From Methylobacterium sp. J-070 (GTDB lineage Bacteria; Pseudomonadota; Alphaproteobacteria; Rhizobiales; Beijerinckiaceae): 36,524 nucleotides of DNA. The position numbers and the translations under genes are program-made. Under the pieces are notes generated by a model. It searched no databases and was not told the DNA's origin. It worked only from the letters and a program-made list of their open reading frames with translations. Where the stretch lies: contig NZ_JAKSXX010000048.1 of NCBI RefSeq assembly GCF_022829385.1, positions 1-36,524 on the forward strand. The letters are read 5' to 3'. Position 1 is the stretch's first letter, and every line of letters begins with the position of its first letter. Of this stretch, positions 24,727 through 31,840 are shown in pieces.

Positions 24727-25137
24727 TCACCGGGCGGGGGGCAACGTCCCCGCATCGGCCGCGCGGAACAGCCGGTCCCGGATCGCGAGCGCCTCGGGCA
24801 GGGGCCGCCACAGCACCGACATCTCGCGGATCAGACCGTCCGCGTCGAGGCGCCAGATATCCGCGCCGTCGATGCGATGGGGGCCCGCCGCGGCCCCGAA
24901 GAACGCGGCGGCGTATGTGGGTCCTTCGAGGATCTCACGGATCTCGAAGGCGTCGATCGTCGCCAGCAGCGCGTCGACGACCGGCCGGATGGCCGCCTTC
25001 CCGCGGACGGGCTCGGCGGCAAGCGGCGTGTTGAGCACGACGTCCTCGGTCATCTCCGCCAGCATGCCGTCCCGGTCCTTGGCCTGCATCGCGGCCGCGA
25101 AGGCGCGCACGTGCGCGAGGTTCTGGGGGCGGTTCAT
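24727..25137 (-). CDS. SnoaL/NTF2-like protein
   Basis: This 136-residue protein has the cone-shaped SnoaL/NTF2 fold pattern: an N-terminal helix pair (LAHVRAFAAAMQAKDRDGML), DVVLNTPLAAEPVRGKAAIR, and later strands ending in DGADIWRLDADGLIREMSVL and WRPLPEALAI. Members include polyketide cyclases, isomerases, epoxide hydrolases and non-enzymatic dimers. The family alone does not give a reaction. Its ATG at 25137 overlaps the stop of the DJ-1-like gene by 4 bp (ATGA), so the two are translationally coupled and surely act in the same process. A regulator of the GlxA type faces this pair across 153 bp. An isonitrile, aldehyde or aromatic substrate is possible but unproven. Confidence 0.82.
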   Translation of the reverse strand: MNRPQNLAHVRAFAAAMQAKDRDGMLAEMTEDVVLNTPLAAEPVRGKAAIRPVVDALLATIDAFEIREILEGPTYAAAFFGAAAGPHRIDGADIWRLDADGLIREMSVLWRPLPEALAIRDRLFRAADAGTLPPAR

Positions 25138-25877
25138 CGGGGCGCTCCTGCGGGATGGGGATGCGGGATCCCGAGCTCGGCGGAGAGCGCCCGGGCGGTG
25201 GCCTCGCGCCGGGCGGTGAGGTCGGCGGCGCCGGCCCGCGCCCGCGCCACGACGGCGGGCGGCGCGGTCAGGGGGGTGCCGCTGTCGAAGGGCGGCTCGG
25301 GGGCGTACTGCATCCCGAGCTGGATGGTCTGGGCGGCCTCGTCGCCGCGCAACGCGGCGGCGAGCCGGAGCGCCCCGTCGATCCCCGCGGTGACGCCGGC
25401 CGCGAACACCCAGGTGCGGCCGTCCGCGTCGCGGTCGAGGACCACGCGGGCGTCCACCGGCTCGGCCCCGAACCAGGGGAGCAGGTGGACCGCGTTCCAG
25501 TAGGTCGTCGCCCGCCGCCCCACCAGCAGGCCCGCCGCCCCGAGCAGGAGCGCGCCGGTGCAGACCGAGAGGACGTGGCCCGCGCCCGCCGCCTGCTCCC
25601 GCAGCCAGCCGAGCAAAGCCGCGTCGCGCATCAGCGCCTCCTGGCCCTGGCCGCCCGGGACGTGCAGCACGTCGAGGCGCGGCGCCTCCGCCAGGGTGGC
25701 GTCCGGCAGGATCCGGAGGCCGCGCACGTCGCGAACCGGCGCGGAGGACGGCGCGTAGATCCGGTAGGTGCTGTTGGGCACCCGGGACAGGACCTCGAAC
25801 GGGCCGGTGAGGTCGATCTGGTCGAGCCCGTCGAACAGGAGCGAGCCGATCTGCAGATGGGTGTCGTCGGGGATCAT
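25134..25877 (-). CDS. DJ-1/PfpI family protein, isonitrile hydratase-like
   Basis: This 247-residue protein is in the DJ-1/PfpI class I glutamine-amidotransferase-like superfamily. FDGLDQIDLTGPFEVLSRV at the start and LSVCTGALLLGAAGLLVGRR with the likely nucleophile Cys106 (then ATTYW) match the isonitrile hydratase (InhA) group of Pseudomonas, which hydrates isonitriles to N-substituted formamides. GVTAGIDGALRLAAALRG further on fits as well. The last about 45 residues (after PFDSGTPLTAPP) are Ala/Arg-rich helix. No C-terminal helix-turn-helix is present, so it is an enzyme-type member and not a regulator. Its stop overlaps the SnoaL-like start. Its start faces the GlxA-type regulator gene, which has the same N-terminal domain type. 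Confidence 0.82.
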   Translation of the reverse strand: MIPDDTHLQIGSLLFDGLDQIDLTGPFEVLSRVPNSTYRIYAPSSAPVRDVRGLRILPDATLAEAPRLDVLHVPGGQGQEALMRDAALLGWLREQAAGAGHVLSVCTGALLLGAAGLLVGRRATTYWNAVHLLPWFGAEPVDARVVLDRDADGRTWVFAAGVTAGIDGALRLAAALRGDEAAQTIQLGMQYAPEPPFDSGTPLTAPPAVVARARAGAADLTARREATARALSAELGIPHPHPAGAPR

Positions 25878-25924
25878 GCTGTGCCTCCGGTCTCGGCAGT
25901 AAGCGTTTGAAACACCGCGCTTTT

Positions 25925-25967
25925 CCCCGTCCCGAAGCGGGAGGCGCGCACGGTGCGCGGGACGGGG
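25925..25967. promoter_or_regulatory. Inverted repeat in the DJ-1/GlxA divergent promoter
   Basis: Arms ccccgtccc (25925-25933) and gggacgggg (25959-25967) are perfectly complementary, with 25 bp between. An inner palindromic piece (gcgcgcacggtgcgc) sits within. The site lies between the divergent DJ-1-like and GlxA-type regulator genes, 153 bp apart, where an operator is expected. Binding by the regulator is inferred. Confidence 0.45.
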
Positions 25968-26030
25968 GACGCCGTGTGACCGTCGCCGCGTCTGGACGGT
26001 CCGACCCTAAAGCGCCATCCTCTGGCGGAC

Positions 26031-27014
26031 ATGCCAAAGATCCCTCGTTTCCCGCCAGAGGGCCCGCGTCCCGTGGAGGTGCTGGCCTTCCCGGCGGTGC
26101 AGCTCCTCGACGTGGCCGGGCCGCTCCAGGTCTTCGCCACCGCCAACGAGCGCGGCGCGGTAGGCACGCCCTACGCGCCGCGGGTGATCGCGGCCGGCGA
26201 CCTCGGGCTCACCGCCTCGGCGGGCCTGCGGCTGGTGGCCGATCCGCTGCCGGATCTCGACGCGCCGCTGGACACCCTGGTGATCGCGGGCGGCCCCGGC
26301 GTCCTGGCGGCGTGCGACGATCCGGCCCTGGTGGCCTGGGTGCGGGCGCGGGCCGCGCGCGCGCGCCGGGTCGCCTCGGTCTGCACCGGGGCCTTTCTGC
26401 TGGGCGCCACCGGGCTCCTCGACGGGCGCCGGGCCGTGACCCACTGGACCCAGTGCGCCGCGCTGGCCCGGCGCTACCCGCTGGCCCGGGTCGAGCCGGA
26501 CCCGATCTTCGTGCGCGACGGCCCGGTCTGGTCCTCCGCGGGGGTCACCGCGGGCATCGACCTGACGCTGGCGCTGGTGGAGGAGGATCTCGGCCGTCCC
26601 GTCGCCCTGGCGGTGGCGCGCCACCTCGTGGTGTTCCTCAAGCGTCCCGGCGGACAGGCGCAGTTCAGCGCGGCGCTGGCCCTGCAGGCCGGGGAGGAGC
26701 GGTTCGGGGCGCTCCACGCCTTCATCGCCCAGAACCTGTCGGCCGCCCTGTCGCTCCCGGCGCTGGCGGCGGCCGCCGGGATGAGCGAGCGCAGCCTGAG
26801 CCGGAACTATCGCGCGGCGACCGGCCTCACCCCCACCAGGGCGGTGGAGCGCCTCCGGGTGGAAGCCGCCCGGCGGCTCCTCGCCGAGACGGCGCAGCCG
26901 GTGAAGCGCATCGCCCGGACCTGCGGCTTCGGCTCCGAGGAGACGATGCGGCGCAGCTTTTTGCGGCACGTGGCGGCGACCCCGCAGGCGTATCGGGCGC
27001 GGTTCGGGGGGTGA
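26031..27014 (+). CDS. GlxA-type AraC regulator with DJ-1/PfpI domain
   Basis: This 327-residue regulator joins an N-terminal DJ-1/PfpI domain (about residues 14-200) to a C-terminal AraC helix-turn-helix (about 228-326). The first part shows VEVLAFPAVQLLDVAGPLQV, GGPGVLAACD, VASVCTGAFLLGATGL with Cys118, and SSAGVTAGIDLTLALVEEDL. The second shows LSLPALAAAAGMSERSLSRN, YRAATGLTPTRAVERLRVEA and IARTCGFGSEETMRRSFLRH. The DJ-1 domain probably senses a ligand rather than catalysing. Known members regulate amine, carnitine and choline use (for example CdhR, GbdR) or other targets. The gene is divergent from the DJ-1/SnoaL pair, so it most likely controls that operon. It precedes a DUF559 ORF by only 6 bp, which is on the opposite strand. 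Confidence 0.9.
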   Translation: MPKIPRFPPEGPRPVEVLAFPAVQLLDVAGPLQVFATANERGAVGTPYAPRVIAAGDLGLTASAGLRLVADPLPDLDAPLDTLVIAGGPGVLAACDDPALVAWVRARAARARRVASVCTGAFLLGATGLLDGRRAVTHWTQCAALARRYPLARVEPDPIFVRDGPVWSSAGVTAGIDLTLALVEEDLGRPVALAVARHLVVFLKRPGGQAQFSAALALQAGEERFGALHAFIAQNLSAALSLPALAAAAGMSERSLSRNYRAATGLTPTRAVERLRVEAARRLLAETAQPVKRIARTCGFGSEETMRRSFLRHVAATPQAYRARFGG

Positions 27015-27020
27015 GGCGCG

Positions 27021-27491
27021 TCAGACCGGATCGCCGGGTGGGAGGGCAGCCCAGATGGTCTCGCGCACGGCGTCGAGATCCTGGTGGATGTCTCCATTCA
27101 AGACGTGCAGCAGGGCGAAGCCGCAGGTCTCCATGATCCTCGCGCGTGCCGCGTCGTAGAGAAGCTCTCGCTTGGTCGAATGGGTTGCGCCATCGACCTC
27201 TCCTACGGGCCTCGCTTCCACACAGGCGAAATCGACGATGAAGCGGTCGATCGGACAAGGGCGGCGGAACTTCCAGCCGTTGAGCGCACGGTTCCGCAGG
27301 ACACGCCAGTGCTTGGCCTCGCGGTGGTCTGGTTCCGGCGCAGATGGCGGGCCCGCGGGATCGACTTGCTCACCGAGTCGTCTCGACGGCGCGGCACCGA
27401 ATCGACCGGACGACCCCGCGTTCTCTCGCACCGGTGCCCTCGGCCCCCTGAAAGCCTTTGAGACGCCCTCGCGCTTCAGGACCCGCAACAC
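27021..27491 (-). CDS. DUF559 (Vsr-like endonuclease domain) ORF
   Basis: The frame has 156 codons, begins with GTG at 27491 and holds a DUF559 domain at about residues 60-152. AKHWRVLRNRALNGWKFRRP, then PIDRFIVDFACVEARPVGEV with the acidic EVDGATH, and YDAARARIMETCGFALLHVL are all family marks. DUF559 proteins are related to the very-short-patch repair and restriction endonuclease fold, and the E-V-D pair is a candidate metal site. The first about 55 residues are Pro/Arg/Gly-rich and may not be translated, so the true start is uncertain. A REP hairpin (27493-27516) sits directly at the putative start. Such ORFs are often scattered near repeats in these genomes. It converges on the GlxA-type gene. 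Confidence 0.65.
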   Translation of the reverse strand: MLRVLKREGVSKAFRGPRAPVRENAGSSGRFGAAPSRRLGEQVDPAGPPSAPEPDHREAKHWRVLRNRALNGWKFRRPCPIDRFIVDFACVEARPVGEVDGATHSTKRELLYDAARARIMETCGFALLHVLNGDIHQDLDAVRETIWAALPPGDPV

Positions 27492-27492
27492 G

Positions 27493-27516
27493 CCCCTCTC
27501 CCGTGCGGGAGAGGGG
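27493..27516. repeat. REP-like hairpin
   Basis: Perfect arms cccctctcccg (27493-27503) and cgggagagggg (27506-27516) surround a 2-base spacer. The same core, ccctctcccg with cgggagaggg, recurs at 35678-35819. It is next to the GTG start of the DUF559 ORF. Confidence 0.75.
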
Positions 27517-27622
27517 GCAGGTCGCGGTCGTTAAAGGCGACGGCGCCTCGGACCGATGGCGGTCGTAGAATTCCGGGGAGAGCCCATCGCCCCCCGGAAC
27601 GGGCCCTGGCATCCCCCGCGCG

Positions 27623-28672
27623 CTACCCCAGCTGATAGACCGCCGCCAGCTCCGGATCCTTCGCGGCGACGAGCTTGGCCAGATCCACGATGACCTTGGC
27701 CTGCTTCCAGGTGGCATCGTCCTGCATCTTGCCGTCGAGCATCACCGCGCCGGTGCCGTCCGGCATGGCCGCGACGATCCGGGCCGCGAAGGCCACCTCG
27801 GCCGGGTCCGGCGCGAAGACCCGCTTGGCGATCGCCACCTGGCTCGGATGCAGCGTCCAGGCCCCGGCGCAGCCCATCAGGAAGGCGTTGCGGAACTGCG
27901 CCTCGCAAGCCGCGCCGTCGGAGAAGTCGCCGAACGGGCCGTAGAACGCCTTGAGGCCGTTCGCCATGCAGGCATCGACCATCCTGGCGATGGTGTAGTG
28001 CCAGAGATCCTGCTGGGCAGTGGCTCGGGGGGCGTCCCCGGACGGGTCGCCGAGCACCCGGTAATCCGGGTGGCCGCCGCCGACCCGGGTGGTCTTCATG
28101 CCGCGCGACGCCGCCAGATCCGCCGGGCCGAGGCTCATCCCGTGCATCCGCGGCGAGGCCGACGCGATGGCGTCGACATTGGCCACGCCCTCCGCGGTCT
28201 CCAGGATCGCGTGGACCAGGATGGGCTTGGCCACCCCGTGCCGGGCCTCGAGCTGGGCGAGCAGCTGGTCGATGTAGTGGATGTCCCACGGCCCCTCGAC
28301 CTTGGGCACCATCACGACGTCGAGCTTGGAGCCCACCTCGGCGACGAGCGTGAACAGGTCGTCCAAGATCCAGGGCGAGTTGAGGGCGTTGATCCGGGTC
28401 CACAGGCCCGTGCCGGTGGCGGCGAAATCGGTCGCCCGGGCCATGGCGACGAAGCCGTTGCGGGCCGCCTCCTTCTGGTCGGCCGGGACCGCGTCCTCCA
28501 GGTTGCCCAGCACCACGTCGACCGTGCCGGCGAGCTCCGGCACCCGGGCGCGGACCTTGTCGTTGTGGGGCGGCACGAAGTGGATCATCCGCTCCAGCCG
28601 CACCGGCAGCTCGCGGAACGGGGCCGGCGCGCCGGTGGCGAGGGGCTGGAAGAAGCGGCGGGGCAGTTTCAT
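27623..28672 (-). CDS. HpcH/HpaI-family lyase, malyl-CoA lyase-like
   Basis: This 349-residue enzyme belongs to the HpcH/HpaI aldolase/citrate lyase family and resembles L-malyl-CoA/beta-methylmalyl-CoA lyase (Mcl1/MclA). [58 protein letters not shown] (with a Glu that binds Mg2+ in the family), [13 protein letters not shown], and [10 protein letters not shown] plus [20 protein letters not shown] are all seen. MclA cleaves malyl-CoA to acetyl-CoA and glyoxylate in the serine cycle. In Methylobacterium that gene sits among other serine-cycle genes, which are not here, so this is likely a paralogue. A (3S)-malyl-CoA thioesterase or citramalyl-CoA lyase role is also possible. ATG 28672 has GAGAGG upstream. 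The DUF2778 gene lies upstream on the same strand, 112 bp away. Confidence 0.83.
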   Translation of the reverse strand: MKLPRRFFQPLATGAPAPFRELPVRLERMIHFVPPHNDKVRARVPELAGTVDVVLGNLEDAVPADQKEAARNGFVAMARATDFAATGTGLWTRINALNSPWILDDLFTLVAEVGSKLDVVMVPKVEGPWDIHYIDQLLAQLEARHGVAKPILVHAILETAEGVANVDAIASASPRMHGMSLGPADLAASRGMKTTRVGGGHPDYRVLGDPSGDAPRATAQQDLWHYTIARMVDACMANGLKAFYGPFGDFSDGAACEAQFRNAFLMGCAGAWTLHPSQVAIAKRVFAPDPAEVAFAARIVAAMPDGTGAVMLDGKMQDDATWKQAKVIVDLAKLVAAKDPELAAVYQLG

Positions 28673-28784
28673 CGGGTGCCTCTCGTTCGGGGCTGGCGTC
28701 TGGCCCCGTTAAGGCAGGCTTGGGCGGGCGCGTAAAGCCGCGCCGCGCCGCCGCAATCCCGGACGTCCGGCGCGGCCCGGCCCG

Positions 28785-30110
28785 CTACCCGCGCTCGCCC
28801 GGGCGATCGGCCATGCCGACCCGGCTGCCGAAGAAATCCCCGGCGCGGCCGGCCACGACCACGAGGCGCCGGACCTCGCCCCGCAGGAAGGCCTGCAGGA
28901 ACCGGTTGTAGTCGCGGAACGAGACGCAGCCGTTCGAGGCCCCGGGCTGACGCAGCATGTAGGTGTGGGCGAGGAGGCCGTCGCGGCCATGGATCGCGCC
29001 GCTGCCGCCGACCGGGGTGAGACGGATCGCCCGGACGCCGTGGAACAGGCGCTCGCGCTCGGTCAGCGCGTAGGTCCCGGGCGGCGTCGAGCCGCGCATG
29101 CGCAGGTGGACGAAACGCGGGTTGTCCATGGCCTCGCCGAGGCCGGAATGGGCCTCCAGCACCTCGCCGGAGGGCAGCGTCACCGTGCGGGCGCTGATAT
29201 CGTAGACCGCCGTGCCGCCCACCGATTCGGGCTCCGGGCTGATCCGGGTGCGCGGGGCCTGCGGCAGCGTCTCCGGGCTGGCATAGGCCAGCACCTGACG
29301 CTGCTCCTGGCGCGGCGCGGGGGCGCCGCCGCCGAACAGCTTCTCGAAGAACGACGGCTCCTCGGCCATGGCGGCACGGAACACGTCGCGGGTGCGGGGC
29401 AGGGCGCGGGCCGCCACCCGGGCGGCGGCCGGGCGCCGCAGGTCCGGCGGGCGGGCCACCGGCAGCGGGACGAGGGCCGCCGTGGCGACGGGCGCGGGGC
29501 CGAGGGCCGCCGGCGTCGCCCCCCCGGAGGTCCGCAGTTGCGGCTCCCCGACCCGGGCGACCTGCGCGAGCCTGGCCGGCGCGACTGGGGCCGATGCGAC
29601 TTGAGCCGGCGCGACCCGCGCCTGCTCCGCCCTGGCGACCTGCCGGGCGATCTCGCGGATCGCGGGCGGCGGCTCGGCGGCGGCGACCAGGAAGGCCGGG
29701 ACCGGGGGCGCCTCATCCCCGAAGGTCCGCGCGGCGCCGGATCCCAGGGCGGGGCTCGGATCGAGCATCCAGGCGACGCTCGGCCGCGGCGCCGGGTTCC
29801 GGGTCGCCGCCAGGGTGGACCGGAGCGCGGGGGTCGGTTCCGCCGCCGCGGCGACGGCCGGGGGCTCGCCGGCGGGGGGCGGCCCGTGCGGCGGGGTAAG
29901 CACGGCCCAGCCGGCCAGGGTCACGGCCGTCAGGGCGATGAGCCCCGTCAGCCGCGCCCGCCGACGGGCGCGCCGCATGGCGCTCGGATAGGGCGCCCGG
30001 GTCCGGACGACGGGATCGTAGACGGTCTCCCCGAAGGCGACGCGCGGACGCGCCTTGGGAACGGGCTCCGCGGCGCGGTACGCGGTTCGGGACATCGCAG
30101 CCTGGGCCAT
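28785..30110 (-). CDS. DUF2778 L,D-transpeptidase-like protein, membrane-anchored
   Basis: This 441-residue protein ends in a DUF2778 domain (about residues 300-425), the fold of Tlde1-type L,D-transpeptidase-like toxins. LPSGEVLEAHSGLGEAMDNP, HLRMRGSTPPGTYALTERE, IRLTPVGGSGAIHGRDGLL, HTYMLRQPGASNGCVSFRDY (His382 and catalytic Cys395) and FLRGEVRRLVVVAG are plain. One membrane helix (about 53-72) follows a cytoplasmic tail, so the domain faces the periplasm. A 220-residue Ala/Pro/Arg-rich linker joins them. It should cut or cross-link peptidoglycan peptides. The linker could let it reach through the wall. As a secreted toxin it would lack an anchor, so a housekeeping role is more likely here. 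Two in-frame Met codons near the start (residues 1 and 6) leave the exact start open. Confidence 0.85.
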   Translation of the reverse strand: MAQAAMSRTAYRAAEPVPKARPRVAFGETVYDPVVRTRAPYPSAMRRARRRARLTGLIALTAVTLAGWAVLTPPHGPPPAGEPPAVAAAAEPTPALRSTLAATRNPAPRPSVAWMLDPSPALGSGAARTFGDEAPPVPAFLVAAAEPPPAIREIARQVARAEQARVAPAQVASAPVAPARLAQVARVGEPQLRTSGGATPAALGPAPVATAALVPLPVARPPDLRRPAAARVAARALPRTRDVFRAAMAEEPSFFEKLFGGGAPAPRQEQRQVLAYASPETLPQAPRTRISPEPESVGGTAVYDISARTVTLPSGEVLEAHSGLGEAMDNPRFVHLRMRGSTPPGTYALTERERLFHGVRAIRLTPVGGSGAIHGRDGLLAHTYMLRQPGASNGCVSFRDYNRFLQAFLRGEVRRLVVVAGRAGDFFGSRVGMADRPGERG

Positions 30111-30287
30111 TCGGGGAACTCGCGTCCGCGCTTCCCCGCGGGCAGCCGCCGCCGTTCGCCCGCGGAGGCTCGGTCCGCGCGCGTCGCCAGGGTTGCCCGT
30201 CTGGGGAGGACATCAACCGTCCGCCCCATTAAGCCGACCCATGGTTAATCTGGGCTAAAGAGACAGTATTCCCCGGGCGCCCGCCCG

Positions 30288-31616
30288 TCAGGACGCCGGG
30301 CCGGGCGCCTCCATCGGCCCGTGCCGGCGCGCGACGAAGAGGCAGAGCAGGGCCACCGGCACGCCGATCAGCGACGTGCCGACGAAGAACCACGCGAACC
30401 CGGTCCGCTCGATCACGAAGCCCGAGAGCCCGGCGAGCAGGCTGCCGGGCAGGGCGCAGAGCGAGGTGAGCAGGGCGTACTGGCTCGCCGCGTGCGCGGT
30501 GGCGGAGAGCCGGGACATGTAGGTGATCAGCACGATCGACGCGAAGGCGTAGGCGAAGCCGTCGATCCCGACGGTGACCGCGAAGGTCCAGAACGCCGCC
30601 CCGCCATGGCCGCCGTGCCAGGCGAGGTAGGCCAGCGCGAGGTGCGAGGCCGAGGCCACCACGGTGCCGATCAGCAGGCTCGCCATCATGCCGATCCGCG
30701 GGATGATGGCGCTGGCCAGGAACGTCCCGCCGAGCGCGATCCAGAAGCCGAACAGCTTGGTCACCGTGGCGATGTCGGTGTTGGAGTAGCCCAGCGTCTT
30801 GAACAGCGGGATCGCCATGGCGCTCGAGACGTAGCCGGGCATCCGGAAGCCCGCGACCAGCGCCAGCACCGGCACCGCCAGCGGCCCGAGCCGGGCGAGG
30901 AGATCGCGGATCGGCGCCCAGACGGTCTCGACGAAGCCGCCGGCGGCCGGCGTCTCGGGGGCGGAGGGCTCGGGCGCCAGCAGGGCCGCGATGGTGCCGG
31001 GGGCCATCAGGGCGGCCATGCACAGGTAGGCGGCGCGCCAGCCGTAGGCGTCGGACAGGTAGAGGGCGCCCGCCCCGGCGGCGAGGTTGCCGATACGGTA
31101 GCCGATCTCCGACCAGGACGACATCAGCGCCTGCCGGTCGGGGGGCGCCACGGTGATGCGCCAGCCGTCGATGACCACGTCCTGGGTGGCACCCGCGACG
31201 CCCAGCGCCAGCGAGAAGGCCACCGTCCAGGCGAGCCAGTGGGCCGGATCGCCGAAGGCGACGCCGGCGAGCGCCAGGGCCACCAGGATCTGCGTGGCGA
31301 CGATCCAGCCCCGCCGGCGCCCGAGCCAGCGGCCGAGCAGCGGCGCGTCATGCCGGTCGAGGAAGGGCGCCCAGAGGAACTTGAGCTTGTAGGCGATGGT
31401 CAGCTCGCTCATCAGCCCGATGGTGGCGAGCGGTACCTGCGCCTGGACGAGCCAAGCCGACTGCGTCGCGTAGACCAGCAGGAACGGAATGCCCTGCGCG
31501 AAGCCGAGGCCGAGCACCGCCACGACCCGCCGGTCGGTGAACAGGGGCGTGAGGAAGGCACCGTTCCGCGATTCCGCCGGGCCGGACGCACCGGTGGCCT
31601 GCGCCGGGTTTGCCAT
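30288..31616 (-). CDS. AmpG-like MFS transporter
   Basis: This 442-residue inner-membrane protein has about twelve hydrophobic helices and fits the PAT/AmpG branch of the major facilitator superfamily. AmpG imports anhydromuropeptides (GlcNAc-anhydroMurNAc peptides) for wall recycling. LGFAQGIPFLLVYATQSAWL, FLWAPFLDRHDAPLLGRWLG, GATQDVVIDGWRI and SSWSEIGYRIGNLAAGAG are typical. The ATG at 31616 is chosen because it has AGGAG about 9 bp upstream; an ATG 19 codons earlier lacks one. No ampC or wall-recycling gene is adjacent. The DUF2778 gene starts 177 bp downstream on the same strand. A different MFS substrate cannot be excluded. Confidence 0.83.
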   Translation of the reverse strand: MANPAQATGASGPAESRNGAFLTPLFTDRRVVAVLGLGFAQGIPFLLVYATQSAWLVQAQVPLATIGLMSELTIAYKLKFLWAPFLDRHDAPLLGRWLGRRRGWIVATQILVALALAGVAFGDPAHWLAWTVAFSLALGVAGATQDVVIDGWRITVAPPDRQALMSSWSEIGYRIGNLAAGAGALYLSDAYGWRAAYLCMAALMAPGTIAALLAPEPSAPETPAAGGFVETVWAPIRDLLARLGPLAVPVLALVAGFRMPGYVSSAMAIPLFKTLGYSNTDIATVTKLFGFWIALGGTFLASAIIPRIGMMASLLIGTVVASASHLALAYLAWHGGHGGAAFWTFAVTVGIDGFAYAFASIVLITYMSRLSATAHAASQYALLTSLCALPGSLLAGLSGFVIERTGFAWFFVGTSLIGVPVALLCLFVARRHGPMEAPGPAS

Positions 31617-31697
31617 CCACGCGTCTCCTGAACCTCGCGACGGGACAGAGCCAGAGATGGGTGGAGGGTGCAACGGCCGCGCGACTGTCCCCCCCAG

Positions 31698-31800
31698 CCT
31701 GAGGTGCCGAAGCGCAGCGGAGGCCTCGAAGGAGCCCTCCAGCCAGCCGCGCGATCCCTGGAGCCCTCCTTCGAGGCCCGCTTCGCGGGCACCTCAGGAT
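31698..31800. repeat. Long imperfect inverted repeat (REP-like)
   Basis: The left arm begins cctgaggtgccgaagcgcag at 31698 and the right arm ends cttcgcgggcacctcagg near 31800. Each arm is about 45 bp, and the inner parts (gcctcgaaggagccctccag against ctggagccctccttcgaggc) pair well. It lies between the AmpG-like gene start and the mfd stop, where it could also act as an mfd terminator. Related sequences are common in this genus, in my recollection. Confidence 0.68.
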
Positions 31801-31840
31801 GAGGGGGGGGGTTGGATGCGGCGGTGCTCGACCCTGTCCC

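Noticed and set aside
25138..26037. Extending the SnoaL-like protein upstream to 26037
   Set aside because: The extra part is an out-of-frame reading of the DJ-1 gene. The ATG at 25137 with 4-bp overlap is the natural start.
28785..30110. Reading the DUF2778 protein as a type VI toxin with an immunity partner
   Set aside because: It has a membrane anchor, and neither neighbour looks like an immunity protein or a secretion-system part.
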